A stretch of DNA of 64,000 nucleotides from Thinopyrum elongatum (GCA_011799875.1 CM022301.1:208105771-208169770), one strand, 5' to 3'. Numbered from the stretch's first letter, positions 1 through 13,173 are shown. The notes: a model not told the origin generated them from the letters alone. Numbers and translations: made by a program.

Positions 1-692
1 TTCATCGGATCTCGACAAACACACCGCAAAAGAATATTACATCGGATAGATCTCCAAGAACATCGAGGAGAACATTGTATTGAAGACCAAAGAAAGAGAA
101 GAAGCCATCTAGCTAGTAGCTATGGACTCATAGGTCTGTGGTAAACTACTCATGCTTCATCGGAAGGGCAGCAAGGTTGATGTAGAGGCCCTCCGTGATC
201 GAATCCCCCTCTGGCAGGGTGCCGGAAAAGGCCCCAAGATGGGATCTCACGGGAATAGAGGCTTGTGGCGACGGAAAAGTATTTTGGTGGATGCTTCTGT
301 TGGTTTGGGAATATTTGGGAATTTATAGCGCAAGAATTAGGGTTGGAGGACTCCCGAGGGGCCCATAAGCCAGGGAGGCGCCCCCCCTAGGGCGCGGTCT
401 CAGGTCTTGTGGTGCCCTCGGGACTCTTCTGGCCCCCTCTCCAAGCTCCGTGGATGTCTTCTGGTCCAAGAAAAATCATCGTAAAGTTTTATTCCATTTG
501 GACTCCATTTGATATTCCTTTTCTGTAAAACTCAAAAACAAGGAAAAAACAGAATCTGGCACTGGGCTCTAGGTTAATAAGTTAGTCCCAAAAATAATAT
601 AAAATAGCATATTAATGCATATAAAACATCCAAAATAGATAATATAATAGCATGGAACAATCAAAAATTGTAGATACGTTGGAGATGTATCA
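1..692 (-). mobile_element. Partial LTR of a family T retrotransposon (runs off the window)
   Basis: The sequence is the reverse complement of the LTR seen complete at 45712-47109 and 51905-53325. Its TG end lies at 692 and reads TGATACATCTCCAACG on the minus strand. It directly abuts Copia coding sequence instead of a polypurine tract, so this is either the outer edge of a 5' LTR or a solo LTR inserted into Copia copy 1a. The other end lies before position 1, so the target duplication (candidate CCTCG at 693-697) cannot be checked. Confidence 0.85.
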
Positions 693-2216
693 CCTCGCGT
701 TGCTAACATCGTCATCGGCAAATGGGTATTTTGGCATAAACTCAAGCCCGCTGGCTCCTTGGATCGCTATAAAGCACGTTGGGTTGTTCAAGGATTCACA
801 CAGCATGTTGGCATAGACCTCGGTGAGACTTTTAGTCCCGTTGTTAAACCTGCCACGGTTCGCACAGTCTTGCATCTTGTCGCTTCTCGCCACTGGCCGA
901 TACATCAGTTGGACATATCCAATGCTTTTCTTCATGGAGTTCTACATGAGCGTGTCTACTGTGCTCAACCTACGGTTCATTGATGCCGCCAACTCTGAGA
1001 AGGTTTGCCTACTTTCCAAATCACTTTATGGGCTCAAATAGGCTCCCCGGTCTTGGTACACGCGCATCGGTGTTTTTCTTTCACGCCATGGCTTCACTTC
1101 GGCTCTTTCAGGCACCTCACTGTTTGTGCTTCGTCGTGGTTCGTACATTGCATGTTTGCTACTTTATGTTGATGACATTGCCATCACCGCTTCCTCGACA
1201 GATTTTCTTCGGATGCTTATTACTTCTCTCAACACGGAATTCAAGATGAAGGATCTTGGCCCTCTTCATTTTTTCCTTGGTGTTGTCGTTCGTCGCATGG
1301 CCTCTAGTTTCTTTCTTTCTTTCTCAAGAGAGATATGCTGAGGAGATTCTTGATTGTGCTGCTATGTCCAATTGCAAGCCTGCCTCTACGCCTATTGATA
1401 CTAAGCCCAAGGTTTCAGCTGCCTCCGATGAACTTGTGACAGACGCCACTTTCTACTGAAGCATTGCCACTGCTCTTCAATACCTCACTCTGACACAGCC
1501 AGACATTGCCTATGCCGTTCAGCAGCTTTGTTTGCATATGCATGCTCTGCGTGATGCTCATTGGGATTGATAAAGTGTTTGCTTCGTGGCACTACTTCAC
1601 ACGAGCTTCGGATCAGAGGCAACCCCGCCATCGCCCTTGCTGCATACTCTGACGCTGACTGGGTTGACTGCCCTGACACTCGTCACTCTGCATCGGGGTA
1701 TTGCATCTACCTCGGGGACTCTTCGGTGAACGCCAACCTATCATTTCCCCTTCAAGTGTTGAGGCCGAATACGTGCAATGGCCAGTGCCATGGCTGAATG
1801 TTGTTGGCTTCGACAACTGCTTGGCGAGCTTCATTGTGTTGTTGATGAGGCCTCCGTGGTGTTTTGTGACAACGTATCTGCAGTTTACCTCTCAGCCAAC
1901 CCCGTTCATCATCGCCACACAAAGCATATTGAATTGGTTGTACGTGAGAAGGTAGCCTTGGGACACTTTCGTGTTGTCCACGTTTCAATGGCTCATCAAC
2001 TTGCGGACATCATGACCAAAGGGCTTCCGACAAATTCATTCGAAGCGTTTTGATCGAGTCCTGGAATCACCTTGGATTACGCTTCGACCGCGGGGATGTA
2101 AGAATACGTAGCATGTATTAGGGATATTTTTAATGTAATTTTTTCCCTTCCTATCTAAACATCCACATCTCTCCTTTCCTTTTCAACCAGGATTAGATCT
2201 TGGGGGACAAGCATAG
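693..2216 (+). pseudogene. Copia fragment 1a: reverse transcriptase/RNase H remnant plus LTR start
   Basis: Plus-strand Copia pol remnant. It starts inside reverse transcriptase ([10 protein letters not shown] near 720) and covers the RT core with YVDD near 1160. It then runs through the RNase H end (residues such as ADIMTKGLP near 2010). A short purine tract at 2092-2096 is followed by an LTR start, TGTAAGAATAC, at 2097. The frame is broken many times: TAG in LYGLK*A near 1038, a small insertion near 1320, and a stop near 1456. It matches copy 1b (27179-28703) at about 95 percent by eye and shares its RNase H frameshifts. It is truncated on the left by the LTR at 1-692 and on the right by the junction at 2216/2217 with the Copia array. 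Confidence 0.9.
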
Positions 2217-5200
2217 GTAGAGTAAAGAACCAATCATCGAACGATAAGCTTTCTGATCGTAATCCTTACCATACATATCTGCGTCCAGCTTACCATTCGT
2301 GGGCATTGGAGTGTTGTAGCCCTTTAGTTTGCAATCTTGCATTTTAAACTTCTTCAGACAATCTCTCAGATATTTCTCCTGAGATATGAAAATTCCATTG
2401 TCCTGTTGACGAATTTGCAGTCCGAGAAAGAACTTAAGTTCACCCATCATAGACATTTGATATTTCTCGGACATCATTCGCCCGAACTCCAAGCTGCAAG
2501 CATTGTTAGTACAGCCGAAAATAATATCATCCACATAAATTTGACACACGAATAGAACACCATTAATAGCATGTGTGAAAAGAGTGGAATCAGTGGATCC
2601 TGGCTTGAACCCTTTGTCGAGCAGAAACCTTTTCAAGGTATCATACCAAGCTCGAGGGGCTTGCGTCAGCCCATATAGAGCAATTTTCAACCTAAAAACT
2701 TTGTTAGGAAACTGAGGGTTTTCAAAGCCAGGTGGCTGCCTAACATAAACGTCCTCATCAATTTCACCATTGAGGAAAGCACTTTTCACATCCATTTGAT
2801 AAAGCAGGATATCATTGAAGTTGGCATAAGTGAGAAGAATGCGAATAGACTCAAGGCAGGCAACATGAGCATAAGTTTCACCGAAATCAATACCTTCTAC
2901 CTGTGTATACCCTTGAGCAACAAGACGTGCTTTGTTTCTCACAACAATGCCATTTTTCATCTTGCTTGTTCCGGAATATCCATTTTGTGGCAATGATATT
3001 GTGCTTCTTAGGATTCGGCTTGTGAACCTATTCCCATACATCATTCAATTTGAATTGCACCAACTCTTCTTGCATGGCATTCATCCAATCGGGATCATTC
3101 ATGGCTTCCTCATACTTAGTAGGTTCTGTCAATGAGACAGAGGAGAAACTGCCCCAGTAGTTAGCCAAACGAGTGCGAGAACGAGTTGTGGGTCGATAAC
3201 CTGGATTCTCGAGATCATCAAGAATTAATGAAGGGTCAACTCGATTAGCCACTCGCGGAAGAGGATTTTCATCTTGATGATCATTTTCATTTTCCTCAGC
3301 ATCAGCATCGGGATTAGCATTTGTATCGCCATTTTCATCGGGATTGCCATTTTGATTGTCATCTGCATTCTGGTTGCCATTTGTGTTTGGAGCCGCATTT
3401 TCTTCGGTAGTGGCTTGGCGTGTTCTGCTTCGAGTCATGGGGGCATCATCATCGGAAGATTCAGGTACATTTCCTTCAACTGGCCTGACGCTCCCAATGG
3501 CCATTTGCAGAATAGCATCCGAAATCGGTGGTTCATCTATCACAATAGGCAGGTGCTCCTTTTGGGAGCCATTAGATTCATCAAACCGCACATTTACTGT
3601 TTCCATAACTTTCCCGTGGTGAGAGTTATAGACACGATAAGTATGCGAGTTCGAGCCATAACTAAGAAGAAAACCTTCATGTGCCATAGGTGCAAACTTG
3701 GAATTATTATTCATGTCACGAATATAGCAAGGTGCACCAAAAACACGTAAATAAGAAACATTTGGTTTCTTGCCAGTGATAAGCTCATATGAAGTTTTCT
3801 TAAGGAACTTGTGAAGATAAACACGATTCACAACATGACAAGCAGTGTTAATAGCATCAGCCCAGAAGCGAATAGGAGTTTTATACTCACTGAGCATTGT
3901 TCTCACCATTTCAATGAGAGTTCTATTCTTTCGCTCAACAACTCCATTCTGTTGGGGAGTGTATGCGGCAGAGAACTCATGAGTTATACCATTTTCGTGA
4001 GAAAATCTTCGATATGAGTATTTTTTTAACTCAGTACCATTGTCGCTTCTGACATGCTTAATTCACACATCATATTCATTTTAGGCCTTCTTGGCGAATC
4101 TTTTGAAGATATCTTGGGTGCAAGTTTTGTCTTCGAGAAAAGAATACCCAAGTGTAACAAGAGAAATCATCAACAATAACCAGACCATAATGACTGCCTC
4201 CGAAACTTGCATAGTTTTGAGGTTCGAATAAATCTATATGAAGAATTTCCAGAGGTCTTGTAGTGGTCATGACAGTCTTTGACGAATGATGCTTCTTGGC
4301 CAATTTACCGGCCTCACACGCACCACAGAGACGATCCTTGTCGAATTTCACATCAGGAATGCCACGGAGATGATTTTTCTTCACAAGAGTCTGCGAATTT
4401 CTCATACCTGTATGACCAAGTCTTCGGTGCCACAGCCATCCATCGGTTGCTTTTGCAAGCAAGTTTGGACTGAGGGACCCTTAGAGAAATCTACAATATA
4501 TAAATCACCCTTTCTATTACCCTCGAAGACGAAGGAATTGTCAGAGGCCATAAAGACAATGCATTTGGATATGGAAAATAGAACTAGCATGCCTAGATCA
4601 CAAAGCTTGCCAACTGACATGAGATTGAATCCAAGAGACTGAACAAGTAAAACATCATCAATGCTCTTGTCTTTGGATATAGCAATTTTACCTAACCCAA
4701 TTACCTTTCCTTCGTTGTTGTCGCCAAAAGTGATATACTTCAGAGATGAAGCAGCTAAGTTGGGGTCGACAAACAACGGCTTATCTCCGGTCATATGACT
4801 AGTTCATCCACTATCCATTATCCATTTAGTACACCCGGAGACATAGTCCTACAAAAGAATTAGGCTTTCTTAACCACCCACATCTTTGCAGGTGGCTTCA
4901 AAACAAGAGAGTGAGCAAGATATGATTTCTTTCGATAACCATAGTTGTTACTCGAAGTAGTGCGAGCATAATCGAAAGCATAGGCATTGAAATTCTTTCC
5001 AAACGAATGAGTATAGTGGTTGAATGAGGTATGCATATACTCATTCTGTTGAACTTCTTTATGGAAGTATCGAGCATTTTCTGCCTGCATGGTTAGTACA
5101 GAAGTAAAAGGAAATGCTTCAATAGTTTTCCTTGGCACCCAGATAGCTTTCTTTGGGGGGCCATTTCTGCTGTTAGATCCAATATAGCAAGCAACAATCT

Positions 5201-5624
5201 CACCACATTGGTTTTTGAACAGCGTATAGTTGTCCAGAGAATCATCATGAGAATATTTAGGGATAGGAGAGTCATATCCCAAAAGCAAATCTGGATCGAG
5301 CATTTTACTCTTGGCAGGCACCCACACAGTGCGAGGATATTGATCAGGTTCCCAGTAGGAGCCATTTTCATTCAGTTTCCTTTCAAAACCGATACCTTCT
5401 TTCCTGGGATTTTTGTGAAGAATGGATTTCTTCAGAACATCACAAAGTGTTTGATGCCCTTTGAGAGACTTGAACATTCTTGTCTGAATAAGATCCTTCA
5501 ACCTAGCATTCTCATCACATACATAATCATTTTCCTCGATAGAGGGGTTAGCATTCACAGAAGATTCAGCATTTGATTCGGCATTGTTGTGTTCAAGGCA
5601 TTTTAAGCAAGGTGGTGTAAACAC
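2217..5624 (-). pseudogene. Copia pol of the distal unit (gag tail, protease, integrase, RT), truncated
   Basis: On the minus strand, 5624-4860 is the gag/protease linker. The protease active site D-S-G near 4810 is followed at once by TGA (4804-4806), where Cys is usual, so the enzyme is dead. 4462-4076 holds the integrase zinc-binding region (WHRRLGH and CGACEAG) and the start of the catalytic core. 3909-3028 continues the integrase C-terminal part and linker, with a long acidic Asn/Asp/Glu-rich stretch around 3250-3400. 3044-2193 is reverse transcriptase with IYVDDIIFG. The frame shifts between blocks, and the sequence stops in the RT/RNase H linker at the 2217 junction. The normal product would be a polyprotein acting in cytoplasmic virus-like particles and then on nuclear DNA. 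Confidence 0.85.
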
Positions 5625-5789
5625 TTCAGGTTTCTCTTTGAGTTATTGGGTGAGAAGAGAATTTTCTCGGATCAAGTCATCATGAGCCTCTCTCAGTGAC
5701 TCGAGTTCCTGTTTCCTTTTCAGGTAAACATAGGTCAATCTCTCGTGGCCAGCCGAGAGAAAATCATGACGAGTTGATAGTTCTTCTAT

Positions 5790-7302
5790 TCATGACTTGA
5801 GAGTGGAATACTCTTCTGTCAACGACTGATTTTTCTCCATCTCCTCAACCAACAACCCTTCAGATTTCCGGAGGGTTTTCTCAATTTTCTCAAGAGAGTT
5901 TTGTTGTATATTAGCAATTTTTATCAGTTTAGCATGGTCATCCTCATCCGAAGAATATTGATCAATGGACCGAACCTTGTGACATTTGGAGGATACCTTT
6001 TCTTTCGAGGCTTTGACCATGAAGCACTAGGCAGGAAATTCGTCATCGCTTGAACCATTCTTGAAGAAGTTTGATGTAGGGGTGGAGGCACACGCTATGC
6101 CAGCCATGTCGAAATCAGAATCCTCATCGGATTCATCAGCTTCTTCGGAATCAGAGATTCTTCTTCATCGGAGTCCATCTACTTGCCGATGTACGCCTTG
6201 GCCTTGTGAGAGGTATTCTTGCAGTTGGAGGAGGACTTGTAAGGATTCCTTGAGGAAGATCTTGACGAAGACTTGGAGGCGGAGCTGTCCTTCTTCTTGA
6301 AGAACTTCTTTGTTTTCTTCTCATCATCGGAGTCATAGTTCTTGCTCTTGCCTCTGCCATGGTAGTTTCCTGAATCATATCTTCCACTGGCACGGATTTC
6401 AGCTTCCCAGAGAGGGCAGTCCGAAATGAAGTGTCCTGGCTTTTTGCACTTGAATCAGGTGTACTCTCTAGTAGGTTTTGATGAAGATTTTGAACCGCCA
6501 GAGTTGTTGGATCCCATCTTACGAAACTGGTTCTTCCTATGAAGGCTCTTGAATCTTTTCGTGATTAAAGCGAGATCTTTGCTGATCCTTTCTGGGTCAT
6601 CTGAATCTTCTTCAGCATTTCCTTCTGAGGAAGAATCAGCCACAACCTTGAGAGCATGACTTTTGCGGTGACTTGAGCCATAGAGATCTCTCTTTTCTTC
6701 TTCTTGTTCCTCGTGGGTGTTTAGCCTTTCCATGATATCAGCAGAGTCGACATATTTGAAATCAGCTCGTTCCCTAATCATCAAAACTGGTGTGTCGAAT
6801 GAGCTGTCAAGCGATCGAAGCAGTTTCTTCACAACTTCATGGTCAGTGATGTCTTTGGCGCCGAAACCTTGTGGCTCATTTGCAATGTCACTCAGACGAT
6901 CGAAGGTTTGCTTACAGATTTCATTTCTGATTCGCTTGAACCGATTGAACTTCGCCCCAAGAGTATCATTGCGAGCTTCTTTCCAAGTTGAAACACCCTC
7001 ATTAATCTTATTGAGAATGTCCCACAATTTCTTTGCAGTTTCACACTGATGATACCGAAGAAATTGAGCACGAGAGAGATGGCCACCAATTTCATCTTTG
7101 GCTTGAGCGTCCAACTGAATGAGTCTCTTCTCACGGTCAGTGAGAACTTGAGGTACTTCAACCGTGACTCCATTCTGCACCATGTTCCACATATCATCGT
7201 CAATAGCTCGGAGAAGGATCTTCATCTTCTCTTTCTAGAAGGGATAGTCCATCCGATCAAAGATGGGAATCTTGAGATGTGACTTGTAGCTCACTGAAGA
7301 CA
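5790..7302 (-). pseudogene. Copia gag of the distal unit (broken)
   Basis: It begins with the same N-terminus as the better copy at 25352 but has an early TAG near 7236 (Trp codon in the sister copy), then a long open stretch 7225-6455. A second TAG at about 6455 falls just before the zinc knuckle. A frameshift near 6150-6170 disrupts the Ser/Glu-rich tail, which resumes at 6020-5790. Gag normally forms the nucleocapsid and packages element RNA. The similarity to the proximal gag is high enough that this unit is a recent relative, but it cannot encode full-length Gag. Confidence 0.85.
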
Positions 7303-8011
7303 TACTTAAACTCCAAGGTGGTTAGACCAAAATGAGCAGAGTCAAGGAGTACCTCGCTCTGATACCAATTGTAGGAATGAAGTATGTCTACCAGAGGGGG
7401 GGTGAATGGGAGTTTTAAAATTCCTTCGGAAATATCAAAACTCCCGGAACCCAGAAGCGGAGCGAATGTAAACAGAGTACAGTGAGCGAGTAAAAACTAC
7501 CGAATGGAAACTAAAAGTATGCATCGAGACAAATCACATGATTGAAACAGTTTGAATGTAAAGAGGAGTAGCGGATGTAACTAGTGATGCTCGATGGTGA
7601 CAAGGGATTTGGTAGACCAGTTCGTCCTTCTGCACAAGGACTACGTCTGGTTGGAGGGGTTGTGACTTAACACGGAAGATAAACTCTCTTTGCCCTATTA
7701 TCCTCGACAATTGGTTCGTCAACCAATGTCGATCACTCGTGCTAGATACTTGAGGCGATCTCCGAACCTTTACAGACTTCTTCTTCGAGAACCACAATGA
7801 CTCTTGGTCTCTGAAGAAATTGACACATAACCGTCTAGAGAGTTTGTAGCTCTCAAGAGTAATAGGCGGAGCGTACTGGACCTAGATTCGAGTGATGCTG
7901 AACCACTATCTATTTTTTCGGCTCTAGGATTTTTCTCTCGGTCGGTTTTAAACTCAAATCGCTCTGGAGAGGGGGTTGCTCAACAATCTTCTCACAATCA
8001 AATGGAGTAGC

Positions 8012-8484
8012 TGAGGGAGTCCTGGATTAGGGGGTCCTCGGGTGTCCGGTCTATTCGATATGGGCCGGACTAATGGGCCGTGAAGATAAAGCAGAAGACC
8101 ATCCCCTGTGTCCGGGTAGGACTCCTATATGCATGGACGGCAAGTTTGGTGTCCGGGTGTACTATTTCCTTCTTCTATAAACCGACTCTGTACAACCCTA
8201 GGCCCCTCCGGTGTGTATATAAACCGGAGGGTTTAGTCTGTAGAGGCAATCAGAATAATCATAGGCTAGACAGCTAGGGTTTAGCCATTATGATCTCGAG
8301 GTAGATCAACTCTTGTAACCCCTATACTCATCAAATACAATCAAGCAGGACGTAGGGTTTTACCTCCATTAAGAGGGCCCGAACCTGGGTAAACATCGTG
8401 TCCCCATCGTCCATTGTTACCATCGATCCTCAGACACACAGCTTGGGACCCCCTACCCGAGATCTACCGGTTTTGACACCGACA
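8012..8484 (+). repeat. 5' LTR of the pol-less Gypsy element
   Basis: It starts TGAGGGAGTCC and ends CACCGACA, and it matches 16908-17379 along its whole length with scattered substitutions. It contains the 8149-8340 region (TATATAAACC near 8215), which could be its promoter. The expected primer site follows immediately at 8485. Confidence 0.92.
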
Positions 8485-8510
8485 TTGGTGCTTTCATTGA
8501 GAGTTCCGTT

Positions 8511-10640
8511 GTGTTGTCGACAGAAGAATCGATGGCTCGCCTCGTTGTTAATAACGATGCTGTTTCCGGGGAGACTTTTCTTCCTGGTCAACTCTTTGTG
8601 TTTGGCGGCTTCACGCTACGTGCCAACTCGACCGGTCACCTTGAGCAGGTCGACAGCTACGCCCCTGGTCACCAGATCAGGTTTGGAAGTTTGAACTACA
8701 TCGCCGATATCCGAGGAGATCTAATCTTCGAGGGGTTCCCGGCCTTGGCCGCCTCTCCCCACCCACACAAAGAAGGCCCTTCAGATCCGCTATCAGATCC
8801 CGTCCAGGGATCGATGATCATGCCCGCCCTGGCCTTAGATCCGGAGCGGAACACTTCGTGCCGAAGCAACGTGGGGGCTGGGGGTGGGTGAACCCCTTCG
8901 GACTATCTCCCATCACGGAGATTCTAGCCGGAGACCCAGATGCAACCATACCGTCGGCGGACCCGGAGTCAAACGGGACTCTCCCCGTCATTGGGAAGCC
9001 GGATTCTCCTTTGGACGTCAACTCCGAACTCTCGAGGTCTGCGTCTATCGGGCTCGATCAAGTGTTTATTACCGAACCTAGCTCCGCAGATCCTCAGACG
9101 CCTGTCCAGCTTTCACTCTTAAATGAAACACTGGACCTAATGCAATCTCTCACCATCACGGAAGTATCACCTCCGAACTACGCCCACCTTGAACTGGGGG
9201 CTGAGAGTAGGGAATTTTGCGTCCCACCCACCACCCACTTAATAGCCACTGTCGACGATTTAACCGACATGCTAGACTACGCCTCCAAAGACATCGATGG
9301 CATGGACGACGATGTCGGAGTTGAACCAGGCCAAAACCCGCCCATCACTGGGCGTTGGACGGCCACTTCTACTTATGATGTATACATGGTGGACACGCCT
9401 AAAAAGAAGGACGACGATGGCACTCAAGATCCAGATGAGGAGAAGCCCATCGACGAACCACCAAAGCACCGGTGTCAGCGGCGCCGCCCACGATCGCGTC
9501 GGGCAAGGGAAAGCAATACCGGCACCGGTGATAATGACACTCCGGATAACGCTGAAGACGCCGAACACCCCATTGAGCCTGCGTTCGAGCAGGATGAGAG
9601 GGAAGAGGGTCAAGTCGACCCCGACGAACTTGCCGATCACGGGGATTTGGAAGATAGTAACTACTTACCTATCTCCGAAGAGGATGTTAGCCTCGGTGAC
9701 AAAGATTTCATCGTCCCAGAGGAACCCCTCGAACAAGAACGCTTCAAGCGACAGCTGATCGCCACTGCACGGAGCCTGAAAAGGAAACAACAGTAGATTC
9801 AAGCCGAATAGGATACGCTCAACGATAGATGGACCAAGGTCCTGGCCGCCGAAGAGGGATACGGCTTTGAGCGCCAAACAAAGAGCTATCCTAAGCGCAG
9901 GCTACTGCCACAATTTGACGAGGAGGCCTTTGAGCCAATACCGTCAAAATACAATCATGTCGATCAGCCGGACCGACCACCACGTGGACAGGACAAAATG
10001 GCCAATTATGCCGAACATCAGCCCGCGCCCCCTCGTCGTAGAGGCAAGGAGACAGCGGCTCCGGTCTACACGTACGACCTACGTCAGGACCTGACCAATA
10101 GAGCTGACCAGACCAGATCAATCTATGGATCAAAAGGACGTGCTCCAGCACGAGATAACGGCCACCAGGCCTGGAACGACAAACATAACCAAATCCGGGG
10201 TCAGCCCCGAACACAGATGACATCCGAACTCCATCGCGATGTCGCCCGGTATAGAGGTGCTGCGCACCCCATGTGCTTTACCGATGAGGTAATGCAGCAC
10301 CAGTTTCCAGAAAGATTTAAACCCATAAACATCAAGCCATACGATGGAACGACAGATCCCGCTGTATGGATTGAAGATTTTCTTCTCCACATTCACATGG
10401 CTCGCGGGGACGATCTCCACGCCATTAAATACCTCCCTCTAAAGCTGAAAGGACCAGCACGGCACTGGTTGAACAGCCTCCCAGAAAACTCCATTGGAAG
10501 CTGGGAAGACTTAGAGGATACTTTTTGGGACAACTTTTAGGGCACTTATGTCCGGCCACCGGATGCTGATGACCTGAGTCACATAATTCAGCAACCCGGA
10601 GAGTCCGCTCGCAAACTTTGGAATCGGTTCTTAATTAAAA
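8511..10640 (+). pseudogene. Gypsy gag region (Tat-type), interrupted
   Basis: The region runs as 8511-8891, 8858-9796 (312 codons) and 9998-10540, with a frame change near 8870 and stops near 9796 and 10540. The first part is low in recognisable motifs. The middle is acidic, with a Arg-rich patch near 9470-9510. The last part is the conserved gag core, including IKPYDGTTDPAVWIEDF and RHWLNSLPENSIGSWEDL near 10330-10520. This matches the retrotransposon gag family. The TAG at 10538-10540 interrupts a frame that would otherwise continue toward the protease region (DNF*GTYVRPPDADDL). Confidence 0.85.
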
Positions 10641-10651
10641 AGAACCAAATC

Positions 10652-11932
10652 ATGGACTGTCCGGACGCCGAGGCCTTAGTGGCATTTAAGCACAGCGTCC
10701 ATGACAAATGGCTCGCCCGACACCTCAGTCAGGAAAAGCCGAAGACCATGGCAGCTCTCACTGCACTCATGACCCGCTTCTGTGCGAGCGAAGATAGCTG
10801 GTTGGCTCGTAGAAGCAACAGTACCAGCGACCCCGGCACTTCTGAGGCCCGGGATGGCAATGGAAAGCCACGACGCAGCAAAAACAAACGCCGGAACAAC
10901 AACGAAGAAATAGAGGATACGGCGGTAAACGCCGGATTCAGTGGCTCTAAACCCGGTCAGCGGAAGAAGCCATTCAAAGGTACTAGGGACGATCCATCCA
11001 ACTTGGACAAGATACTGGATCGACCCTGCCAGATTCATGGCACCCCTGACAAGCCTACCAACCACACCAACAGAAACTGCTGGGTTTTCAAACAGGCCGG
11101 TAAATTAAACACCGAACATAAGGGGAAAGAACCTCCAAGCGAGGACGATGATGAGCCTCGCCCACCGCGCACCGAGGGACAGAAACAGTTTCCCCCCGAG
11201 GTAAAAATGGTGAACATGATCTACGTCACCCACATCCCCAAGAGGGAGCGCGAACGCGCGTTAAGGGACGTCTACGCCGTAGAGCCTGTCGCCCCAAAAT
11301 TCAACCCATGGTCGGCTTGTCCGATCACCTTTGATCGTAGGGACCACCCAACCAGTATCCGTCACGGAGGTTCAGTGGCCCTGGTACTCGATCCTATCAT
11401 TGACGGATACCATCTTACTAGAGTCCTTATGGACGGCGGCAGCAGCCTCAACTTGCTCTACCAGGATACTGTCCGTAAGATGGGTATCGACCCGTCAAGA
11501 ATCAAACCTAGCAACACTACCTTTAAAGGAGTGATACCTGGCGTGGAGGCCCGCTGCATGGGCTCCTTAACACTGGAAGTCGTATTCGGCTCTCCAGATA
11601 ACTTCCGAAGCGAAGACTTAATCTTCGACATCGTCCCTTTTCACAGTGGTTATCATGCAATGCTCGGACGAACGGCCTTCGCCCACTTTAATGCGGTCCC
11701 GCACTATGCTTATCTGAAGCTCAAAATGCCTGGACCTCGTGGCATCATCACAGTAAATGGGAATATGGAGCACTCCCTCCGTATTGAGGAGCATACTATG
11801 GCCCTAGCAGCCGAAGTACAGGGCGGCCTCATCAAGCCGGACAACCCATCGGTCATCAAGACCCACGACTCTGCTAAGCGAGTCCGATCCGCACTACAAT
11901 GTGATAGCCTGGTGGAGCCGGAGCTTAAATAG
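10652..11932 (+). CDS. Gypsy gag C-terminus and aspartic protease (426 codons)
   Basis: The open frame begins in the gag tail (QEKPKTMAALTALMTRFCASEDSW is the helical end, near 10730-10800). It passes a degenerate Cys/His region near 11020-11090 (CQIHGTPDKPTNHTNRNC) and ends in an aspartic-protease-like domain. The catalytic motif there is VLMDGGSSLNLLY near 11430-11460, with Asp-Gly-Gly where Asp-Ser/Thr-Gly is usual. The flap and second half, ending MLGRTAFAHF near 11660, are present. A reverse transcriptase normally follows, but here the frame ends and roughly 1.2 kb of non-coding sequence intervenes. It is probably the 3' part of one gag-pro frame, so the Met at 10652 need not be a real start. 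Confidence 0.75.
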   Translation: MDCPDAEALVAFKHSVHDKWLARHLSQEKPKTMAALTALMTRFCASEDSWLARRSNSTSDPGTSEARDGNGKPRRSKNKRRNNNEEIEDTAVNAGFSGSKPGQRKKPFKGTRDDPSNLDKILDRPCQIHGTPDKPTNHTNRNCWVFKQAGKLNTEHKGKEPPSEDDDEPRPPRTEGQKQFPPEVKMVNMIYVTHIPKRERERALRDVYAVEPVAPKFNPWSACPITFDRRDHPTSIRHGGSVALVLDPIIDGYHLTRVLMDGGSSLNLLYQDTVRKMGIDPSRIKPSNTTFKGVIPGVEARCMGSLTLEVVFGSPDNFRSEDLIFDIVPFHSGYHAMLGRTAFAHFNAVPHYAYLKLKMPGPRGIITVNGNMEHSLRIEEHTMALAAEVQGGLIKPDNPSVIKTHDSAKRVRSALQCDSLVEPELK

Positions 11933-11939
11933 CAGTTTA

Positions 11940-13170
11940 GCCTCCGCCGACCGCCCCATAAGGTTGCGGCATATGTACCGCTCGTACATAACTACGCACT
12001 TAAAATACCTTGGGCAGCGCCGGAGGCACACTGCGGAAAAGGTCCATAGTACGGTTTGACCCTATTTGGACCTCAACTATTTTTTCCACTATAGGTTCGT
12101 TAAAACAATCTACCTGATCTACGGAGGCTCTTTTCCAGGTCCCTCTTTCTTACAGACGACCATCACCTCCTCCTCTTGAAGGATTTCCCACCAAGGAGAA
12201 ATGGCGCAGACGTGTGGCAGGGCACCATTGGGATCTTCAAACCACTACTTTTAGGCCCTGTGTAAACCTTTTCCTTGTGTAAAAATTTTGGCATGTAAAA
12301 TAGCCTCGATATTTATGGCATTATCTGTAATAATACGGCTCGACGTACTCATCAGGGTATAAAGGAAGCAGTTGACCACCACTTTTGTTTGGCACTCATT
12401 TATTTTTGTCATTTGTATGCCCTCCCTACTTCAGACTGCCACACGTGCTTTAGTCCGGCCTTAACACCGGGGGCTGTATTCGGTCCTGCACATTTCAAAG
12501 TCCGAACACCTATAGGGTACTCTTCGGCGTCCCGGATATTGCATTATATGCATCGGCTCTGAATCATGTCTTTGGTCTATAGTTGGGTTGCCCGGCTCCT
12601 GTGCTTACCACCTTACGTTCCGCTCGTTCGGCTAAGGTAGTAAAGGGAGAACTACTGCGATTGTATTTCTGGTTCGTCCGGTCAAGTACCTTAGTAGAGA
12701 AAGCCAAAAACTGACTATCATGATAAGCGCGAGCTGGTCGGTGATTCGGCGACCTAGTATTATACTACAAATCGTTAGCGATTCACTCCGTGTTATACGA
12801 GGGGCTGGTCTTCGTCCAGCCGCGTGGAAAAGGCACCGTAGTCTGGATAGCTGCACACGCACCAGGGGCTAGTACTTAGCTCCACAGTCAAACTCCTATG
12901 GCTAAGTGAAAGTAATAAAGCCGCATAGTCTGATTGCCTGGTTCACCACGCTGACACCTCCTTTACGGACCAAGACGTTGGATAAAGTGTGGTCACGCGT
13001 TACGCTGAACACCCCTGTAGCATCTACATGGGGGCTGAAGCCGACGACTGGCAACTTTCAGAAATAAAACAATAAACGGCCGCACAGGAGGAAAAATCAC
13101 TTGATAGAAAAGGCGCAAACATAGATATATAAACAACATGGGTTCATCACATTGTTTGACAACCCGAACA
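11940..13170. other. Non-coding stretch between protease and antisense gene
   Basis: No open frame with recognisable domains is present on either strand. The stretch stands where the RT-RNase H-integrase region would be in an autonomous relative, and it probably includes the 3' non-coding sequence of both the plus-strand gag-pro unit and the convergent antisense gene. Confidence 0.6.
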
Positions 13171-13173
13171 CAC

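Noticed and set aside
3250..3400. Long plus-strand ORF rich in Ile/Val near 3274-3750 as a membrane protein
   Set aside because: It is the antisense shadow of the acidic Asn/Asp/Glu-rich linker of the minus-strand Copia pol; the hydrophobicity comes from complementing GAT/GAA/AAT codons.
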